Below are positions 32,705 through 45,112 of a DNA stretch of 64,000 nt, piece after piece. Each line of letters begins with the position of its first letter. Positions within the stretch are counted from its first letter, which is position 1. Location of the stretch: positions 281,986,083 to 282,050,082 of the forward strand of contig OZ010799.1 in NCBI GenBank assembly GCA_963932465.1, read 5' to 3'. This DNA is from Maratus speciosus. Lineage: Eukaryota; Arthropoda; Arachnida; Araneae; Salticidae. Below the pieces are notes generated by a model that was not told where the DNA came from, ran no database searches, and saw only the letters and a program-made list of their open reading frames with translations. Position numbers and translations under genes: made by a program.

Positions 32705-33410
32705 TATGCATTTAAATATTTATATCTGTATTCTAAAGCATATAAAATATAAAATTTTCTGTGACAGTATAGGAAGGCGGGAAGGAGGCGAATTAATACT
32801 GGGCCTGCACCTTTTTTTTAACTTGATCGAATCCTGCTCAATAATGCATATCGATTTCATTATGTTTGAAGAAATCTAACATAACTAAAATACGCTGTAA
32901 CTTAATTATCTCTATAAATCTTAGTGTAACAGATTTTTTGTGTATCAATGTAAACGAACAACATATGTTATAACAAACTCATTCAATGTAATTCTAAGTT
33001 CCATACATAGTAACAATTAGTTTCGGATATTCTCGGTAGTTAAAGCGTTACTATGATGACACATTTTACATAAATTTTTTCAGTGACAGATTTCGTTTTA
33101 ACAATCGTATCATTACAGATAAAAAAAAAAAAAAAAAAAAAAAATTATCTGTCTCATTTTCCTGTAATTTTCCCCAAATTATTCGAAATAAGACGAAAAT
33201 ATACCTGTTTCACCTGTTTTAAAAATAGTCTTTCATACTTATATATCTTATATTTTCTGTAGATGCATATTAAATAAATAAAAGTAAAATTAGTTCCTAA
33301 AACAAATACCCTTTTATAAGTTTTATTTTTTTTTAAATCACGCCTAAGCCTGATTATTAAAAAATAACGCTTTTTTACGCTTCATAGAAAGAGCGAAAGA
33401 GTGAATTTAT

Positions 33411-33441
<31 letters not shown>

Positions 33442-34029
33442 TACTTTGTTTTCATTTTTAAGATATAGCAACCGGAACATTTGATAATTTAATTTATATT
33501 AAACTATTAAATTGTAAAAGAGTATTTTTTTAAATATTACACTTTTTATTTTTTACTTTCATTTATTTCTCCTTTTTAATTTTTGAAGTATGTCTTTGAT
33601 GCAGTTTCATAACCAGCTGACCTATTTAAGCAAACGTAATTGGACGCATTATGGTCTCCATTGTTCTCGAGATTCATATGAAGACATAAGGGTCTGATTG
33701 TAACTTCTAATGAAAGAGGTCACTGGAAATACCCCTAAAATTACAGTGAAGATAAAAAAAAATCTTGTTTCTTATAAAAATTTTTAAACGTTTTCTAATG
33801 TTAAAAACAGTTTATAAACTAGTTAATAATGCAGCGCTCAGTCCGAAACTTGATTAATGTAAGGATGTTTTAAAGTTTCATTACTGCGTCAGAGTAGAAG
33901 GTAATTTAATAGGTTTAAAACTTCTTGCAAAGCCTTTAAAAACTGATTCATTTAAAAATAATTTTTTTGGATAAATACATGATACAAAAAATAAATAAAT
34001 AGAAAGAAAAGTGACCAGTTAAACTGATG
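32705..34029. other. AT-rich sequence, no gene seen
   Basis: Poly-A at about 33121-33144 and a TA microsatellite at 33411-33437. Nothing else recognised. Confidence 0.4.
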
Positions 34030-34622
34030 GCATTGAGCCCCCTATTCACACTAATTGTATATTACATTCTTATTTCAAAGAATAATTCTGCATGAAATAC
34101 TCACTTAACTAAATTAGAAGGGGATTAGTCCCTGTTCCCCCCTTTATACTTAACCAATGAACCACAAAAACTAGTCAGGGAAGCCTTATCTGAATAAACC
34201 TTTATACCAAATTCCAAGCAAATCGGATAATTCTGCATGAAAAACACATTTAGCTAAATTAAGGGGGGATTAGCTGCCTCATATCCCCCCCATTTTATAC
34301 TTAACCAATGAACCTCCAAATATAATCAGTGAAGCGTCTTATAAGAATAAACCGGTATACCAAATTGGGAGCAAATCGGATAATTCTGCATGAAATCCAA
34401 TTTATCTAAATTAAAGGGAGGGATTAGCCCCCGTTCCCCCTTTATACTTCAAGAATGTATCCCCAAAACTCATTAGGGAAGCGCTTTTTCAAAATGAACC
34501 TATTTACAATTAAAAGGAAATTGGATATTTCTGCATGAAAAATCCATTTATTTAAATTAAGGTTCACACACTTTACACCCGTTCACACCCTTTATACTTA
34601 ACCAATTAATCCTCAAAACTAA
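34030..34622 (+). repeat. ~148-bp tandem repeat, four units
   Basis: Landmark AATTCTGCATGAAA at 34084, 34229 and 34382, and in changed form at 34527 (offsets 145, 153, 145). Each unit also has TTTATACTTAACCAATGAA and a C-rich CCCC(C)TTTATACTT block. Identity between units is perhaps 75-80%. Confidence 0.75.
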
Positions 34623-34922
34623 TCTGCATCATCTGGTGTTTTTCACTCGTGTTTTTCACTCCTTTCCTTTTATTTTGATAGAAAGAGTTACGAAAGGGCT
34701 CCATTATGCAACCTTGCAAAAAGTTTATTTTAGATATTTGTGCTTTAAATTGCGTCGAATTTTTACATGTCATGTACAGATTAAACATAACGTTCTAAAC
34801 ATTAGTTCTCAAAAAAAAAATCAATAATAACTCGAAATTTTCTTGCACATTTTCTGTCTAATTTTTAAATATAAAAGCATGCTACTTGCAGACATAGTTA
34901 TGGCATTAATTTGTAATCGATC

Positions 34923-34953
<31 letters not shown>

Positions 34954-35564
34954 CGATAAATGAATCACTTCTTTAGATGATAAACGATTGTAGTCTTTGG
35001 AAGCACTTTTTTCCTTTTCTGTATTGTCGTCTTCGAAAATCGACCAAAGACGAGCTCGAATTAAATTCTACATTTCATGCAGCGATAAGTGCATAAGAAC
35101 GCATTGTACCTAGAAAGAGATTATTATCTCTTTATATATTGCTAGCAGGCTTTGCGCGTTTCGCTAGTCCGTTTCGCCTAACTAACTTTGAAACAAATGA
35201 AAAATTTTAGTGAATTTGACCATCTGTTTTAAAGTAATTTGGAACGTTATCTGTCTTTCTGTATTGCTGAAAACGATACGAACGGCATTGCGTTGTTAAA
35301 TTTTCTAATGTTTTAAGTAAAATTTGGGCTGTTAAGAAGCGATTCCTTTTGTTGATCATTTATTGTAAGATTTGATGTAAAACGATATGCAAAATGCTAA
35401 AAACTCCCCTAAAAATTACCTAATTAGCAGTGCAATTCCCATCAAAATCCATTTAGCAGAATTTACGTTATCAACAGCCGGAACAAAATTTCCCATTTTA
35501 TATGTATAGTAGATATTATAAACCACAAATCCTTCACAAATGCAATGATTTTCTGTCAAGTAAG
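34623..35564. other. AT-rich sequence, possible eroded retroelement tail
   Basis: Poly-T at about 34926-34953. Around 35140-35180 a GCTAGCAGGCTTTGCGCGTT stretch forms a short imperfect hairpin with TTTCGCTAG. I cannot assign it to a family. Confidence 0.35.
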
Positions 35565-35990
35565 CTGAGATTACTCGAAGATGCGATATTTTACCAATTC
35601 CTACACACAGGTCTTTTAGTTACTCGATGATGCAATCTTCTGCCGTGTGTTACGCAGCAATATAAGTTACTCGATGACACGGTATTTTACCAATTACTAT
35701 TCAATTAATATACTATCTCACTTACTCGGTAATGCGATCTTCTGTCGATTTATACACACAGCGATCTAAGTTACTTAATGGTACGCTTTTTTTCCAGTTC
35801 CTACATATTCTCAGTTACTCAATAAAGCGATCTTCTTCCATCTACACTCACCGCATGTTAAGTTACTTGAAGATATGGTACTTTATCCCATCATAAAGAC
35901 ACAGAGATTTTACCTTAAAAAGGTGAGTGAAGGCGGGGGGGGGGGGAACTCACTTAAGAGAATTTGGACGAATATTTTGACAAATCGCTG
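35565..35990 (+). repeat. TTACTCGA minisatellite, locus A (~48-bp half-units)
   Basis: TTACTCG or a close variant recurs at 35571, 35620, 35667, 35722, 35771, 35815 and 35863 (spacing 44-55). Half-units alternate between two types: one with GCGATCTTCTGCC and one with GGTATTTTACCAATT. They therefore form ~97-bp dimers. A G run and AACTCACT follow at about 35937. Confidence 0.8.
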
Positions 35991-36854
35991 CATAGTCTGG
36001 TTAATTATTTAAAAAGTTAAGTTTAAAACCCTTAAATATGGAAACCGGTACTTTTATTCTTTTTGCCAAGGAACATGACACAATAATGTTTCAAAAAGGA
36101 TTAAATTGATGTTTTATTAGCAATTAATCTTAAAAGTCCTTTCTGTGAAAAATAAAAACTATATATTTATAAATATGGACTTTCTTAAACTACCAAATCT
36201 TGTCGATTCGTGAACACCAAAGTTTTAAACCCTTTAAATATCAACATTCTCTCCTGACGGGCCAGATGTAAGTTAATAAACGTTACCGCTAAGCAATCGA
36301 CGAAGGTTGATAAAGGAAAACTGTAATTTCCATGCACTTTTATTAAGATCTCACCTAATTAAAAAAAAAAAAAAAACAGCATTTTTATTTATATCTACGC
36401 GATGCTTTATACAAACGCGTTTATATTTCATTTGTTACAATCATCGATTTATTAAAGTAATAATAAATCATTATTTTATATTAGACTTAGAATATCCTTT
36501 AATTATTTTGAGCAGTCCGTTTACGTGAAAATACGTTTGTTGTTAGAAAGGAACTATTATTATTTGTGCTGACTTAGAATTGACAACAATAGTTAAAAAC
36601 ATCTCGAAATATGAAATAAATGTCTCGTGTAAATATATTTTTAATTTTAAACTGCTTGGCAATATTATTATTTGGCCATTTTTAAATATTATGAAGTAAT
36701 TTCCCCCATTTACTGCGTTTAAATTTACGTATATTAATGAATTTATTATTTTAAAGTTTTGTTTCATTTTTAATATTCACGTGTAAATACAATTTTTATG
36801 ATGCAATTTTCAGTATTTTCCTCCCTTTAATATATAATTATTTAATTCTAATTT
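35991..36854. other. Spacer between the two TTACTCGA loci
   Basis: Unique AT-rich DNA, no coding signal. Confidence 0.4.
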
Positions 36855-37300
36855 TAAGGTTACTCCAAGATGCGACATTTTACTAATTCTTACACACAAT
36901 CTATGTTACTCGATAACGCAAACTTCTGCCGCCTGTATCTATCTGCTGCCGTTATGCCGCCACGGCAATTTAAGTTACTCGACTATACGGTATTTTGCAA
37001 ATTACTACACACAACTACCTCAGTTACTCGATAATGCAACCTTCTGCTCATCTATAACATGAAGCCATCTAAGTTACTCGATCATATGGTATTATACCGA
37101 TTCTTACACTCAACTATTCATTTACTCGATAATGCGATCTTCTGCCTTTCTGATCACACAATAAGCAAAGCTACTCGATGATATTGTATTTTATCTAGTC
37201 ATAAGAGCACTGATAATATCATAAAAAGGAAAAGAGGAAGTAAGATAAGGGGGGACTCACTGACAAGAATTCGGTCTATTGTTTTGTGAAATTTTTGCAT
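36855..37300 (+). repeat. TTACTCGA minisatellite, locus B
   Basis: Motif positions 36860, 36906, 36975, 37024, 37074, 37122 and 37171 (spacing 46-69), with the same alternating half-units as locus A. The same downstream tail follows (AAAAAGG, a G run, ACTCACT, AGAATT). Locus A and locus B are thus copies of one larger block about 1.29 kb apart. Confidence 0.8.
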
Positions 37301-37734
37301 GAACTGCAGACCTACGTTCATTAATGTTTTAAATCGAAATTAAAGGAAAAGCAAATATGAATTATATATAACCGATATAGTATTTTAAATAGTTGGTTGT
37401 AGTGTAAGCGTGGTTTGTCTCTCAGAAGAACGAAAAAAGGGCTGTTTTTAGTTTTTTTTTTTAAGAATAGGAATGAAAATTTGTGCTCCGTGTTTTTGCA
37501 AGTTATTTATTATCATTTGAAGGATATTGCATTTTTTTTAAATCAAAAATTGATTATGTGGATTCAGTTGCGTAGGTGATGTGCGTCGTGCACTTCCAAC
37601 TGAGAGGGATCCGATAGATTACCAGATACGTCTGCATTTAATTTTCGTTAAATATTATGAAAGTATATAAGATTGTCTGGGTGCTTCAAGTATTTTGAAA
37701 TAAAAAAATGGAAAGTAACCAAATGGGGGCCATT
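37301..37734. other. AT-rich sequence, no feature seen
   Basis: Unique sequence with no ORF or repeat recognised. Confidence 0.4.
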
Positions 37735-38105
37735 TGAAAAAAAGTTACTTTTTGGCCCCCTTTTCCGCACTTTGGCGTTATTTTAAAAATGTTGTTTTAA
37801 TATAAAAATGGCTGAAGGTGGTTCAAGACCTATTGAATTATGTCCCCTTTAATTAAAAAAACTGCAAGATCTGTTTAATAGATTTTGGGTTCTAATCCCA
37901 CCCAGCTTAGAAAAAGTCATTTTACGTAAAATGCGTTTGTAGTGCTCCAAAACAGTAAAAGCCTATGGAAGTGTTGCGCTAAAGCACAAAATAACTACGA
38001 AAGGTCTTCGAATTCGGCCAAATAATTTTATAAGGATTATCAATAGACTGTAGAGAATAGAAAAATGTAAAAAAAAAAATCGATTTTTTGAATCGAAAAA
38101 AAGCA
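37735..38105 (+). repeat. Dispersed repeat, copy 1 (inverted copy at 59250-59640)
   Basis: Shares CGCACTTTGGCGT, GTCATTTT, AAAATGCGTTT, GCGCTAAAGCAC and ATAACTACGAAAGGTCTTCG with the opposite strand of 59250-59640. Neither copy has clear ends or an ORF. Confidence 0.7.
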
Positions 38106-38289
38106 AATCTTCTCTTAAGGAAAAATGTATAATAACAATAAAATGAAGCTCTTTTAAAAAGTTAAATGAAAACATAAATATTAATGCATGAAATAGTTTC
38201 ATTCTAAACACTGTCCTTTTCATTTTTTCCCCCATAAAAATGTTTTACTTCTTTGACTGGCTGGTATAGTGTATATATTATTAGATTTA

Positions 38290-38462
38290 ACATACTTTCT
38301 AGGATTCTGCTGAAAATCTTTATAATGCGACTATCTATATAATTTATTTCTGAGATGTAAATAATGGATTTTGGAGTTACAAATCACCTGTATTTCACAT
38401 ACATATATTTGAAATATCTACTATTTCCCGAAACATTAAGTTTTACACATTTTGATTTTTAA
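38290..38462 (+). repeat. 217-bp repeat family, diverged copy
   Basis: Shares TCTTTATAATGC, ATTTATTTCTGAGATGTAAA, ACCTGTATTTCACA and the following GAAACA(T/C)TAA block with 40130-40560. Confidence 0.6.
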
Positions 38463-38661
38463 ACCTTTCGAGACGGCATCCCTTGCACAAATTTTGTTTG
38501 GTTGGCAATGATTTTTTTTAACAGTTCCCTTTATTGGTGAAATTCAAAAAAATGCTCTAATTATAAAAGACAAATATTACATTTATTTATTAATAGTGCC
38601 AAAGACAAATTCCATATGTCCCTTTTGACGATGCATATATGCATCACCCGTCCCGAAATGT
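38463..38661. mobile_element. piggyBac-like MITE, TTAA-flanked (199 bp)
   Basis: Begins ACCTTTCGAGACGG and ends CCGTCCCGAAATGT, with TTAA at 38459-38462 and 38662-38665. An inner palindrome ATGCATATATGCAT sits beside the right end. Confidence 0.65.
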
Positions 38662-38699
38662 TTAACACCTTATTTCAGAATTTTTTAATGAAGGCAGTG

Positions 38700-38825
38700 T
38701 TGTAGTAAAAGATCTTTATAATGCAATTCTTTGTATAACAGACAGCTTCTTTAATGTAAACAATGAATTTTATACTTAGAAAGAGCCGGCATTCCATTTT
38801 GTAGAAATATTGCTACCCTTTAGAG
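38700..38825 (+). repeat. 217-bp repeat family, partial copy
   Basis: Shares AGATCTTTATAATGCAATTC, TGTAAACAATGAATTTT and AAATATTGCTA with 40130-40560. It stops where the hAT-like terminus begins. Confidence 0.6.
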
Positions 38826-38930
38826 CAGGGGTTCCCAAACTTTTAGATCGATGTACCACTGAATAGAAGTTCATTCTTCCGCCTACCACCAAGTTACAAA
38901 CTCAATGCTATTACACAAAAACCTGTGTAA
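38826..38930 (+). mobile_element. hAT-type left terminus fragment
   Basis: CAGGGGTTCCCAAACTTTTA followed by GATGTACCACTG is a typical hAT transposon end. No matching right end is found in the window, so it is either truncated or has lost its partner. Confidence 0.5.
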
Positions 38931-40129
38931 ATGGAATATGTCTAAAACAAGGTATTTGTCCAGTCTTTTGTGCTCCGTCTGAGCAGATTTTACTGCATTT
39001 AATTGTATGATTACATTATTAAATTGGTACTTGGATTGACTGCTTTATATTAACATTCAAGTAAAAGGTAGTAGTATCATCATTACAAATTAATAATATG
39101 TACATTATCAAAATAAGTGTTTTGATTTTTATAAAAAGCTACAATACTTAATGGCAATCAAGATTTTGGTAATCACAATCTTTTTATCAAATCTTTTTAT
39201 GTATTATAATCCAGATTTTTTGGTTATTAAGACTGGCTAAACCTGAAATAAAACTTCCTTACTTTATGATTTTGAAGTGAATTCATAGGTACCATTAGGA
39301 GGCAAGTTTCATTCAATAATTCAAGGAAAATGTATCTTATCTTTATTATGCAGATTTAATTATACATTATTAATTATTTACTTGATCTTTACTTTTAATA
39401 GTTTAATCATTTTTTAAATAATTATCTTACTTCTTATCATTTTAGTTTATTACTGTACTTAATTATTTTAATATTTTACTATATTGAAAGGATTTTTTAT
39501 AATTTTGATTGCATAATTATATTAAAATGACTGTTTAATAAATGCAAACAAAGCAATAACCAGAAATCTGCAAAATTCTAAAATCTGCACAACCTCTGGT
39601 TCCAAGTTGTGCGGATTTGAGGGAGTCTACTGTATAATGATTTTGTCCAGAGGTACTGTCTGTTTTCGTAAAGCGAAACTTTTCGTGCTTTTGCGCATGC
39701 GTCAGGTCTGTTTTGATTTTACCAAAATAGGGATGATCGGAGGCTGTTTAGCTGAGTGACAACATACAACTGGAACTTCGGTAAATACCTATCTCAGCGT
39801 TACCACCCCTTTGGATAGTAAAATCGTCTCAAAATGTTAGGCGCGGCTTTCAGAAACGAACTGTATTTTTTATGTGTTTATAAGGCATCATTTTGTTTAC
39901 ATTTTAAAACTTCATCAAAATAGTTGTAACTTTTCTCATACATATGTTACATATAATATATGGCAGTAATAATCAGTATATATGAGGAAAATTCAAGTAT
40001 TTTATTAAAATAAACTATTTATTTAATGATTTTTTTTATTTCTATTAGTGTATTTGATTAATAGTAGTTCAAGAGCCATAATTTTATATTGTAAAAATGT
40101 TTAAGCATTCTGCAAGCAGCCCTTGTTCA
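38931..40129. other. AT-rich sequence, no gene seen
   Basis: About 1.2 kb of AT-rich DNA. A less AT-rich patch at about 39600-39870 contains GCGCATGCGTCAGG and GTTAGGCGCGGC but no ORF. Confidence 0.4.
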
Positions 40130-40560
40130 ATCACAAAAGCCTGCCACTAAAAAATTTTAATACAGAAGATGCATTTATTGTTTTTCTCAGCTGTAAACAA
40201 TAAATTTTGCAGTTAAGAAGCACATGTATTTCACAAATATTACTATTTCTGGGAACACTAAATTTAATACATTGCCGCCTTTAACACATTACTTTGGAGT
40301 AATGAAAACATTGTTATTACATTAAATTTTTTTGTAAATGAGTGTTATCAAAAAAGCCTGCTACTAAAAAAATTTAATACAGAAGATGTATATAATGTAT
40401 TTCTCAGATGTAAACAATGAATTTTGCAGTTAAAAAGCACATGTATTTCACAAATATTGCTAATTTCTTGGAACACTAAATTTGATACATTGTCTTCTTT
40501 AACGCATTATTTTAGAGTAATGAAAACATTATATTAATTTTTTTTTGTAAATGAGTGTTA
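40130..40560 (+). repeat. 217-bp tandem duplication (two units)
   Basis: AAAAGCCTG(C)C/T ACTAAAAA begins units at 40135 and 40352. The units share AATACAGAAGATG, CTCAG(A/C)TGTAAACAAT, AGCACATGTATTTCACAAAT and AATGAAAACATT and are about 90% identical. Older copies lie at 38290 and 38700. Confidence 0.8.
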
Positions 40561-40564
40561 TAAT

Positions 40565-40794
40565 CGGTGGAAACTCACGACGGTTTTTTTTTTTTTTTTT
40601 TTTTTTTTTTGAGGCACTAAATGCATGCCTTTTAAAAGTAATATTTTTAAAAAAAGAAATGTTTGCCTTATTTAATGTAAGAATCTTCTACCAGAAATAA
40701 GCCAAAGATTTCATTTTTAAAATAGCGAAAAAGGAATAAATTTGCCAGCCATGCATTTAGTGCCCCCAAAACTGTTAGCCACGAGCTACCACTG
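40565..40794. mobile_element. hAT-type MITE (230 bp) with 8-bp target duplication
   Basis: Inverted ends C(G/A)GTGG(A/T)A(A/G)CTC, with inner GGCACTAAATGCATG inverted on the right as CATGCATTTAGTGCC. Flanks GTTATAAT (40557-40564) and TTTATAAT (40795-40802) match at 7 of 8. A T run follows the left end. Confidence 0.7.
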
Positions 40795-40802
40795 TTTATA
40801 AT

Positions 40803-41954
40803 GATTTTGCCTAGGCATATTTGGATCATGCTTTAAGGTAATTTAATAATGTGTGACATGATCTATACCTATTATGTATAGGTGCAGATTCAGTCGCCAT
40901 GTGATGACTAAATTTTTTGCTTTGGCCACTAACTTCCAATGTCTCAGTCGCCATACGTTATACAGGGTTGCTCCTTTTCTGCAAATGGTGGATTTCTACC
41001 TTTTTAAAAAAATGAAATCCGTGTATTCTGCTTCATAATTCCTACAGTCCAGAATGATCTGTTTCACACAGAAAACTATTGTATTACATTGAAAAACAAA
41101 CGTCTGAAGTGTGTTTTGATTTTTATAGCGCTAAATAATTTTACGCATTCACAATTTTTTTAATGAAATCTTATACGATAAAATCAAAATTAGAAATATT
41201 GTTGTCCTAATATTTCCCACTACCATGATTGCTTCGCTTTGCATTTTTTAAAAAAGTATCTTGTCCAACTATATCGTCGGAATGAACATATTTTAACATT
41301 TGTATTACACTTAATAATCAAATTTAAAGAATTTTGTGATTAAATTAAACATACTCATTTGATGTAATTAGTCTGTGTTTTCTTGCACATAGGCATATGT
41401 ATATATCAAATAAATTATTTTCCACTTTGAATTTAGTCCCCCCCCCCCCCCTTATAAACACTAAATTCTTTTTATGTGTTTGTTTCACAATGTGGCCACT
41501 GGATTTTTTGGGTTTAGGAGCCACTTTCTCCTTCCAGATATTGCGAATCTGCATCTATACTATTTTGTAAAGTTTTATAATTTTCACTATATCTGGTTTC
41601 AAGGAATGTAATTTAAAGCACGTTTACAAGGTAAATTTAATGATGAATGAAATATGATCTATATAATGCAAAATTCTGTAATACGCAGAACGTCTCATCC
41701 CAAGGTGTGTGTTATAAAGATCTATCGTATTTATCTTCATATGTAATTCACTCATCAAAACTCTAAAGATTTAGTATTTGTGAAGGCGTTTTTACAACTT
41801 TACAATTTTTTCATTCTGTGGCACAAATCAGCTTACAATTCACCAATCAAAGCATTGCCATCTTGATTTTTTCCACTTACTTTATTTAGCTCTAAAGTGG
41901 TTAAGATTTTTGTATATTGTAAATACTAAAGGTATTAATAGCAAAAAAACATCT
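40803..41954. other. AT-rich sequence, no gene seen
   Basis: A C run at about 41439. The minus-strand 69-residue ORF at 41345-41554 crosses it and has no domain. Confidence 0.4.
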
Positions 41955-41958
41955 TTAA

Positions 41959-42158
41959 CCCCTTAAGGACGAGCAACCGGTATACTTGCCAATTAAGGTG
42001 TTCGGAATACTTCATTATTCACAACACTTATTTTTAATTGTAAAGTTTACCTTATTTAATCAGAGTATTTTTACGATTCAATTACAGAAAATTTTCTGTT
42101 TTGAAAAACCGGTGGTAAAAGATTAAAAATTAAGCAAAGGACTCAAATCGCAAAGGAG
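41959..42158. mobile_element. piggyBac-like MITE, TTAA-flanked (200 bp)
   Basis: Left end CCCCTTAAGGACGAGC, right end reading CAAAGGAG, with TTAA at 41955-41958 and 42159-42162. The terminus type recurs in other TTAA elements. TIR match is only moderate. Confidence 0.6.
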
Positions 42159-42164
42159 TTAAAC

Positions 42165-42237
42165 ATCTTGAATTAAAGTGAACTTTAATAACCTTTCGCT
42201 TTAATTGCCAGTGCTCTTCCGATTGAGCTATCTGGAC
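42165..42237 (-). pseudogene. tRNA-like remnant (D-arm half only)
   Basis: On the minus strand GTCCAGATAGCTCAATCGG followed by AAGAGCA is a good tRNA 5' half with an A box. The T arm (GGTTATTAAAGTTC) lacks GGTTCGA, and the 3' acceptor does not pair with GTCCAGA. It is a decayed tRNA gene or the head of an old SINE. Confidence 0.4.
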
Positions 42238-43874
42238 GACAACCCAGCCATCACAATATTCGCTCACAGCAACTACTATGATATCAATTGATTGTGTGAA
42301 AAATAATTTAAAGTGTACATGATTATATATTTTATTTTATTATTATTAAGCAACAGACTTTGCAGATTAGTTTTTCTAAAAAGCTGTAAAGATTCAAATC
42401 TCTAGGCTGGACGGGGAAAGTGGTAAATTTCAGGAAAGGGATGATAATTTATATTAATTGGTTTTTATTGTCACTAATAATCTTTAAATAAGATAAAAGA
42501 ATTTTCTTTATAAATAGCTTTAAAGATTCAAATCACTAGGCTGGAGGGGGGAAGTAGTATTTTTCAGGAATAGGAAGACATAAAAGTAATTTTTTTTTTG
42601 TTGTTGTTGTTGGGGAGTAGGCGGAGGGAGGAGAGGAGAAATGAACATTTGGGAAGTTGGGACTTTATTTATTTATGTTAGTGAGCAACAAATGTTGCAG
42701 ATTTTTTTTTTTTTTTCAAATTAAGTTTGAAAGATTTTAATTATTTATTAAGCTGGAGAGATGGGTGCAAAGGGTTAAATTAAAGGGCAAAAATTAAAGA
42801 TAAAATTTATGTAAATAGTTTTTTTGCGTCATTTTATCCAAAATAAGTGAAATGTATTCAAATGGATACTATGAGGCAAAAAAATATTTACATAAATTTT
42901 ATTTTTAATTTTTAATAGCATGGTACAAAGGATAAATCAATTTATTCAAATAAATACATTTGAATGCATTATATAATTTCAGTGAAAGTGACATATTTAA
43001 CAGTGTATTGGAAAATTAAAAACATTGTTTAGAAGTGTGAATATATCTTAGCCAAACAAAAAATAATTTAAATTGAATTTTAAAACAAATCGTTTAAAGC
43101 CACATCAAGGTGTCACTTAAATTTTGATATCATATCTTATAAAACGTGAATTTATTAGACTTTGAATTTAACTTTGAATTTATGAGAGATATGAATGATA
43201 AAGCATCAATGAACAAACTTTTATACATCTTTTTAAATTGAACATAATTATTGCACATGCAGTTATAACAAAATAAAATGATGAAATAAATATGTATAGA
43301 GATTATAATTAACAGCATACCGTCACTCAAAATTTGATATCATTATTTTTAAGTTCCATATTTAAAATTCTTAGAGCATAAGATAAAGCGCTACGTCACA
43401 AACTTTTAACCCACTAAGGGTTTTTGTATTGATATAAAATACAAGAATTGCAAACATTACAAATTTTGTACTTTTTTTTTTTTTTCTCATTTGATATTTT
43501 TTTTATTAGTTATCGTCATAACGCGTGAACATTCACGACACGCCTTTAGACTTTTGGAGGCCCTGGGTACAAACACGATTCTAAGCTCCATTCTTATGTT
43601 GTGTATTAAGTTGAAATATGTTGTAAACGTGTTATATTTTATAGTTCTAATAGGCTGACACAAATTAAACTTGATACTTTATGGCTTCACGTAGTCAATG
43701 TTAGTCATAAATGCACAAAATTCGAATTTCGTTTTATTGAAATAACAAAAAATGGAACTGCATTTCCAATTTTTCTATTAAAAAAAAGTATTCTTAAAGT
43801 TAGCAATGTCTGTTGTTACGGGGCAGACAGAAAAAGCATGTTTTCGGTCAGGAATCAATTTTAATTCAAGATGC
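42238..43874. other. AT-rich sequence, no gene seen
   Basis: An AAAGATTCAAAT(C)-(C/A)CTAGGCTGGA stretch occurs twice, at about 42388 and 42521, roughly 133 bp apart, each followed by a purine-rich run. Nothing else recognised. Confidence 0.4.
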
Positions 43875-44331
43875 TTAAGGCTTCTGACCCTGCAGGCGAA
43901 GACACTCATGAGCTAATGCTAATCCTATGGGGATGGATTTTTCTAATATCTCGTTTGCATTTCGACATTTTTATTTTTATTTTTATTTTATTTTATTTTA
44001 TTTTATTTTATTTATTTATTTATTTTTTTGCATTGGATAGCCGAGATCTGTCTCTACATCGCACTTTTTTTTACTTTTTCGATTTTGGTTGCAGATATTT
44101 TTTAGAATGACACTTTCATTTTCAGAACCGGTTTTGAAATTGAAAGAAACTTTATAAAAAATATCTGCGACCCAAATCGAAAAAGTAAAAAAGGTGCAAT
44201 GTAGAGACGGATCTCGGGTATCCAGTGCAAAAAAAATTAAAAATATAAAAATGCAAACGAGATATTAGAAAAATCCCTCCCCATTAGATTTAGCTCGTGA
44301 GTGTCTTCGCCGGCAGGGACAAGAGTCTTAA
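43875..44331. mobile_element. Palindromic MITE with GGCGAAGACACTCA(T/C)GAGCTAA arms (457 bp)
   Basis: The two halves are near-complete reverse complements over about 200 bp each, covering GACACTCATGAGCTAA, TTTTTCTAATATCTCG, GTCTCTACATCGCAC and TTTTTCGATTTTGG. The centre is about 60 bp. Ends read TTAAG(G/A)CT. A half copy is at 22690-22970. The 79-residue ORF here is an artefact. Confidence 0.8.
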
Positions 44332-44840
44332 TAGGAAAAACACTGTTTGATTCCACAACATCCGAAAAACTAATTTAAAAAAAATTCATTTTTACGCGCA
44401 AAAAATGTCTCAGTGAATGTGTAGAAAGATGAGATTTGTTGATTGCAGTGCAAAAATAAAAAACACGAGAACACGCTTATATAACTTTCAAATGCGATTA
44501 TGATTAGAGCTTTTTTAGACGTGATTTTCATGATGTAGTTTAACCCGTAATTTGCTTTATCAATGTTTTGATCATTACGAAGTATATATGCATTGTAGTT
44601 ACTGGGACCCTGTTGTACGGTGAAAACTATATAAATAATGAAACTCAACACCTATTATTTTTTGTTCTACCTACTGACCCCACCCCACCCTCCTCATACA
44701 CACACACACAAGCTTATGCGAACATGGACCTATGCCCCGTGCATCAATCTTTGGCTAATGTATCTGCCTTGTGAACATTTCAGCACAGTTTAATTGTTCT
44801 AGCCCAGGGTCGGCGAGCCTTTTTACACCCGCGTACCAAA

Positions 44841-44854
44841 TTTTTTCCCGAATG
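44841..44854. repeat. SINE target duplication, left (14 bp)
   Basis: TTTTTTCCCGAATG, repeated exactly at 45088-45101. Confidence 0.9.
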
Positions 44855-45087
44855 GTTGGTTGGTTGGTTGATTTTTGACGGCCAATTATCTGCTCGAGGG
44901 ATATAGTCCCAGGGGGGAGTGCCCTTCGTGGGGGTCTTTCTAAGGGAACCTAACCCGTATTAACGCTTGGAAATCCAAGGTTCGAAGAAAACCACGAAAA
45001 CTCCGAACGATTAGGCCGACGGGCGCGATTGGGATCGAACCCAGCACCTCCCGTCTACCAGCTTCGAGAGCAGAACCTCTCGGCCAC
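44855..45087 (-). mobile_element. tRNA-derived SINE, copy 2
   Basis: Same family as 8370-8611, about 90% identical. Pol III A box TGGCCGAGAGG (plus-strand 45076-45086) and B box GGTTCGATCCC (45031-45041) are intact. The 3' tail is CAACCAACCAACC. An exact 14-bp target duplication surrounds it. It landed about 40 bp inside the hAT-like left end. Compared with copy 1 the 5' end is about 11 nt shorter. Confidence 0.92.
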
Positions 45088-45101
45088 TTTTTTCCCGAAT
45101 G
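45088..45101. repeat. SINE target duplication, right (14 bp)
   Basis: TTTTTTCCCGAATG, identical to 44841-44854. Confidence 0.9.
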
Positions 45102-45112
45102 AAAATGACGTG

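Noticed and set aside
42165..42237. Functional tRNA gene
   Set aside because: Only the D-arm half is good. The T arm and acceptor pairing are missing.
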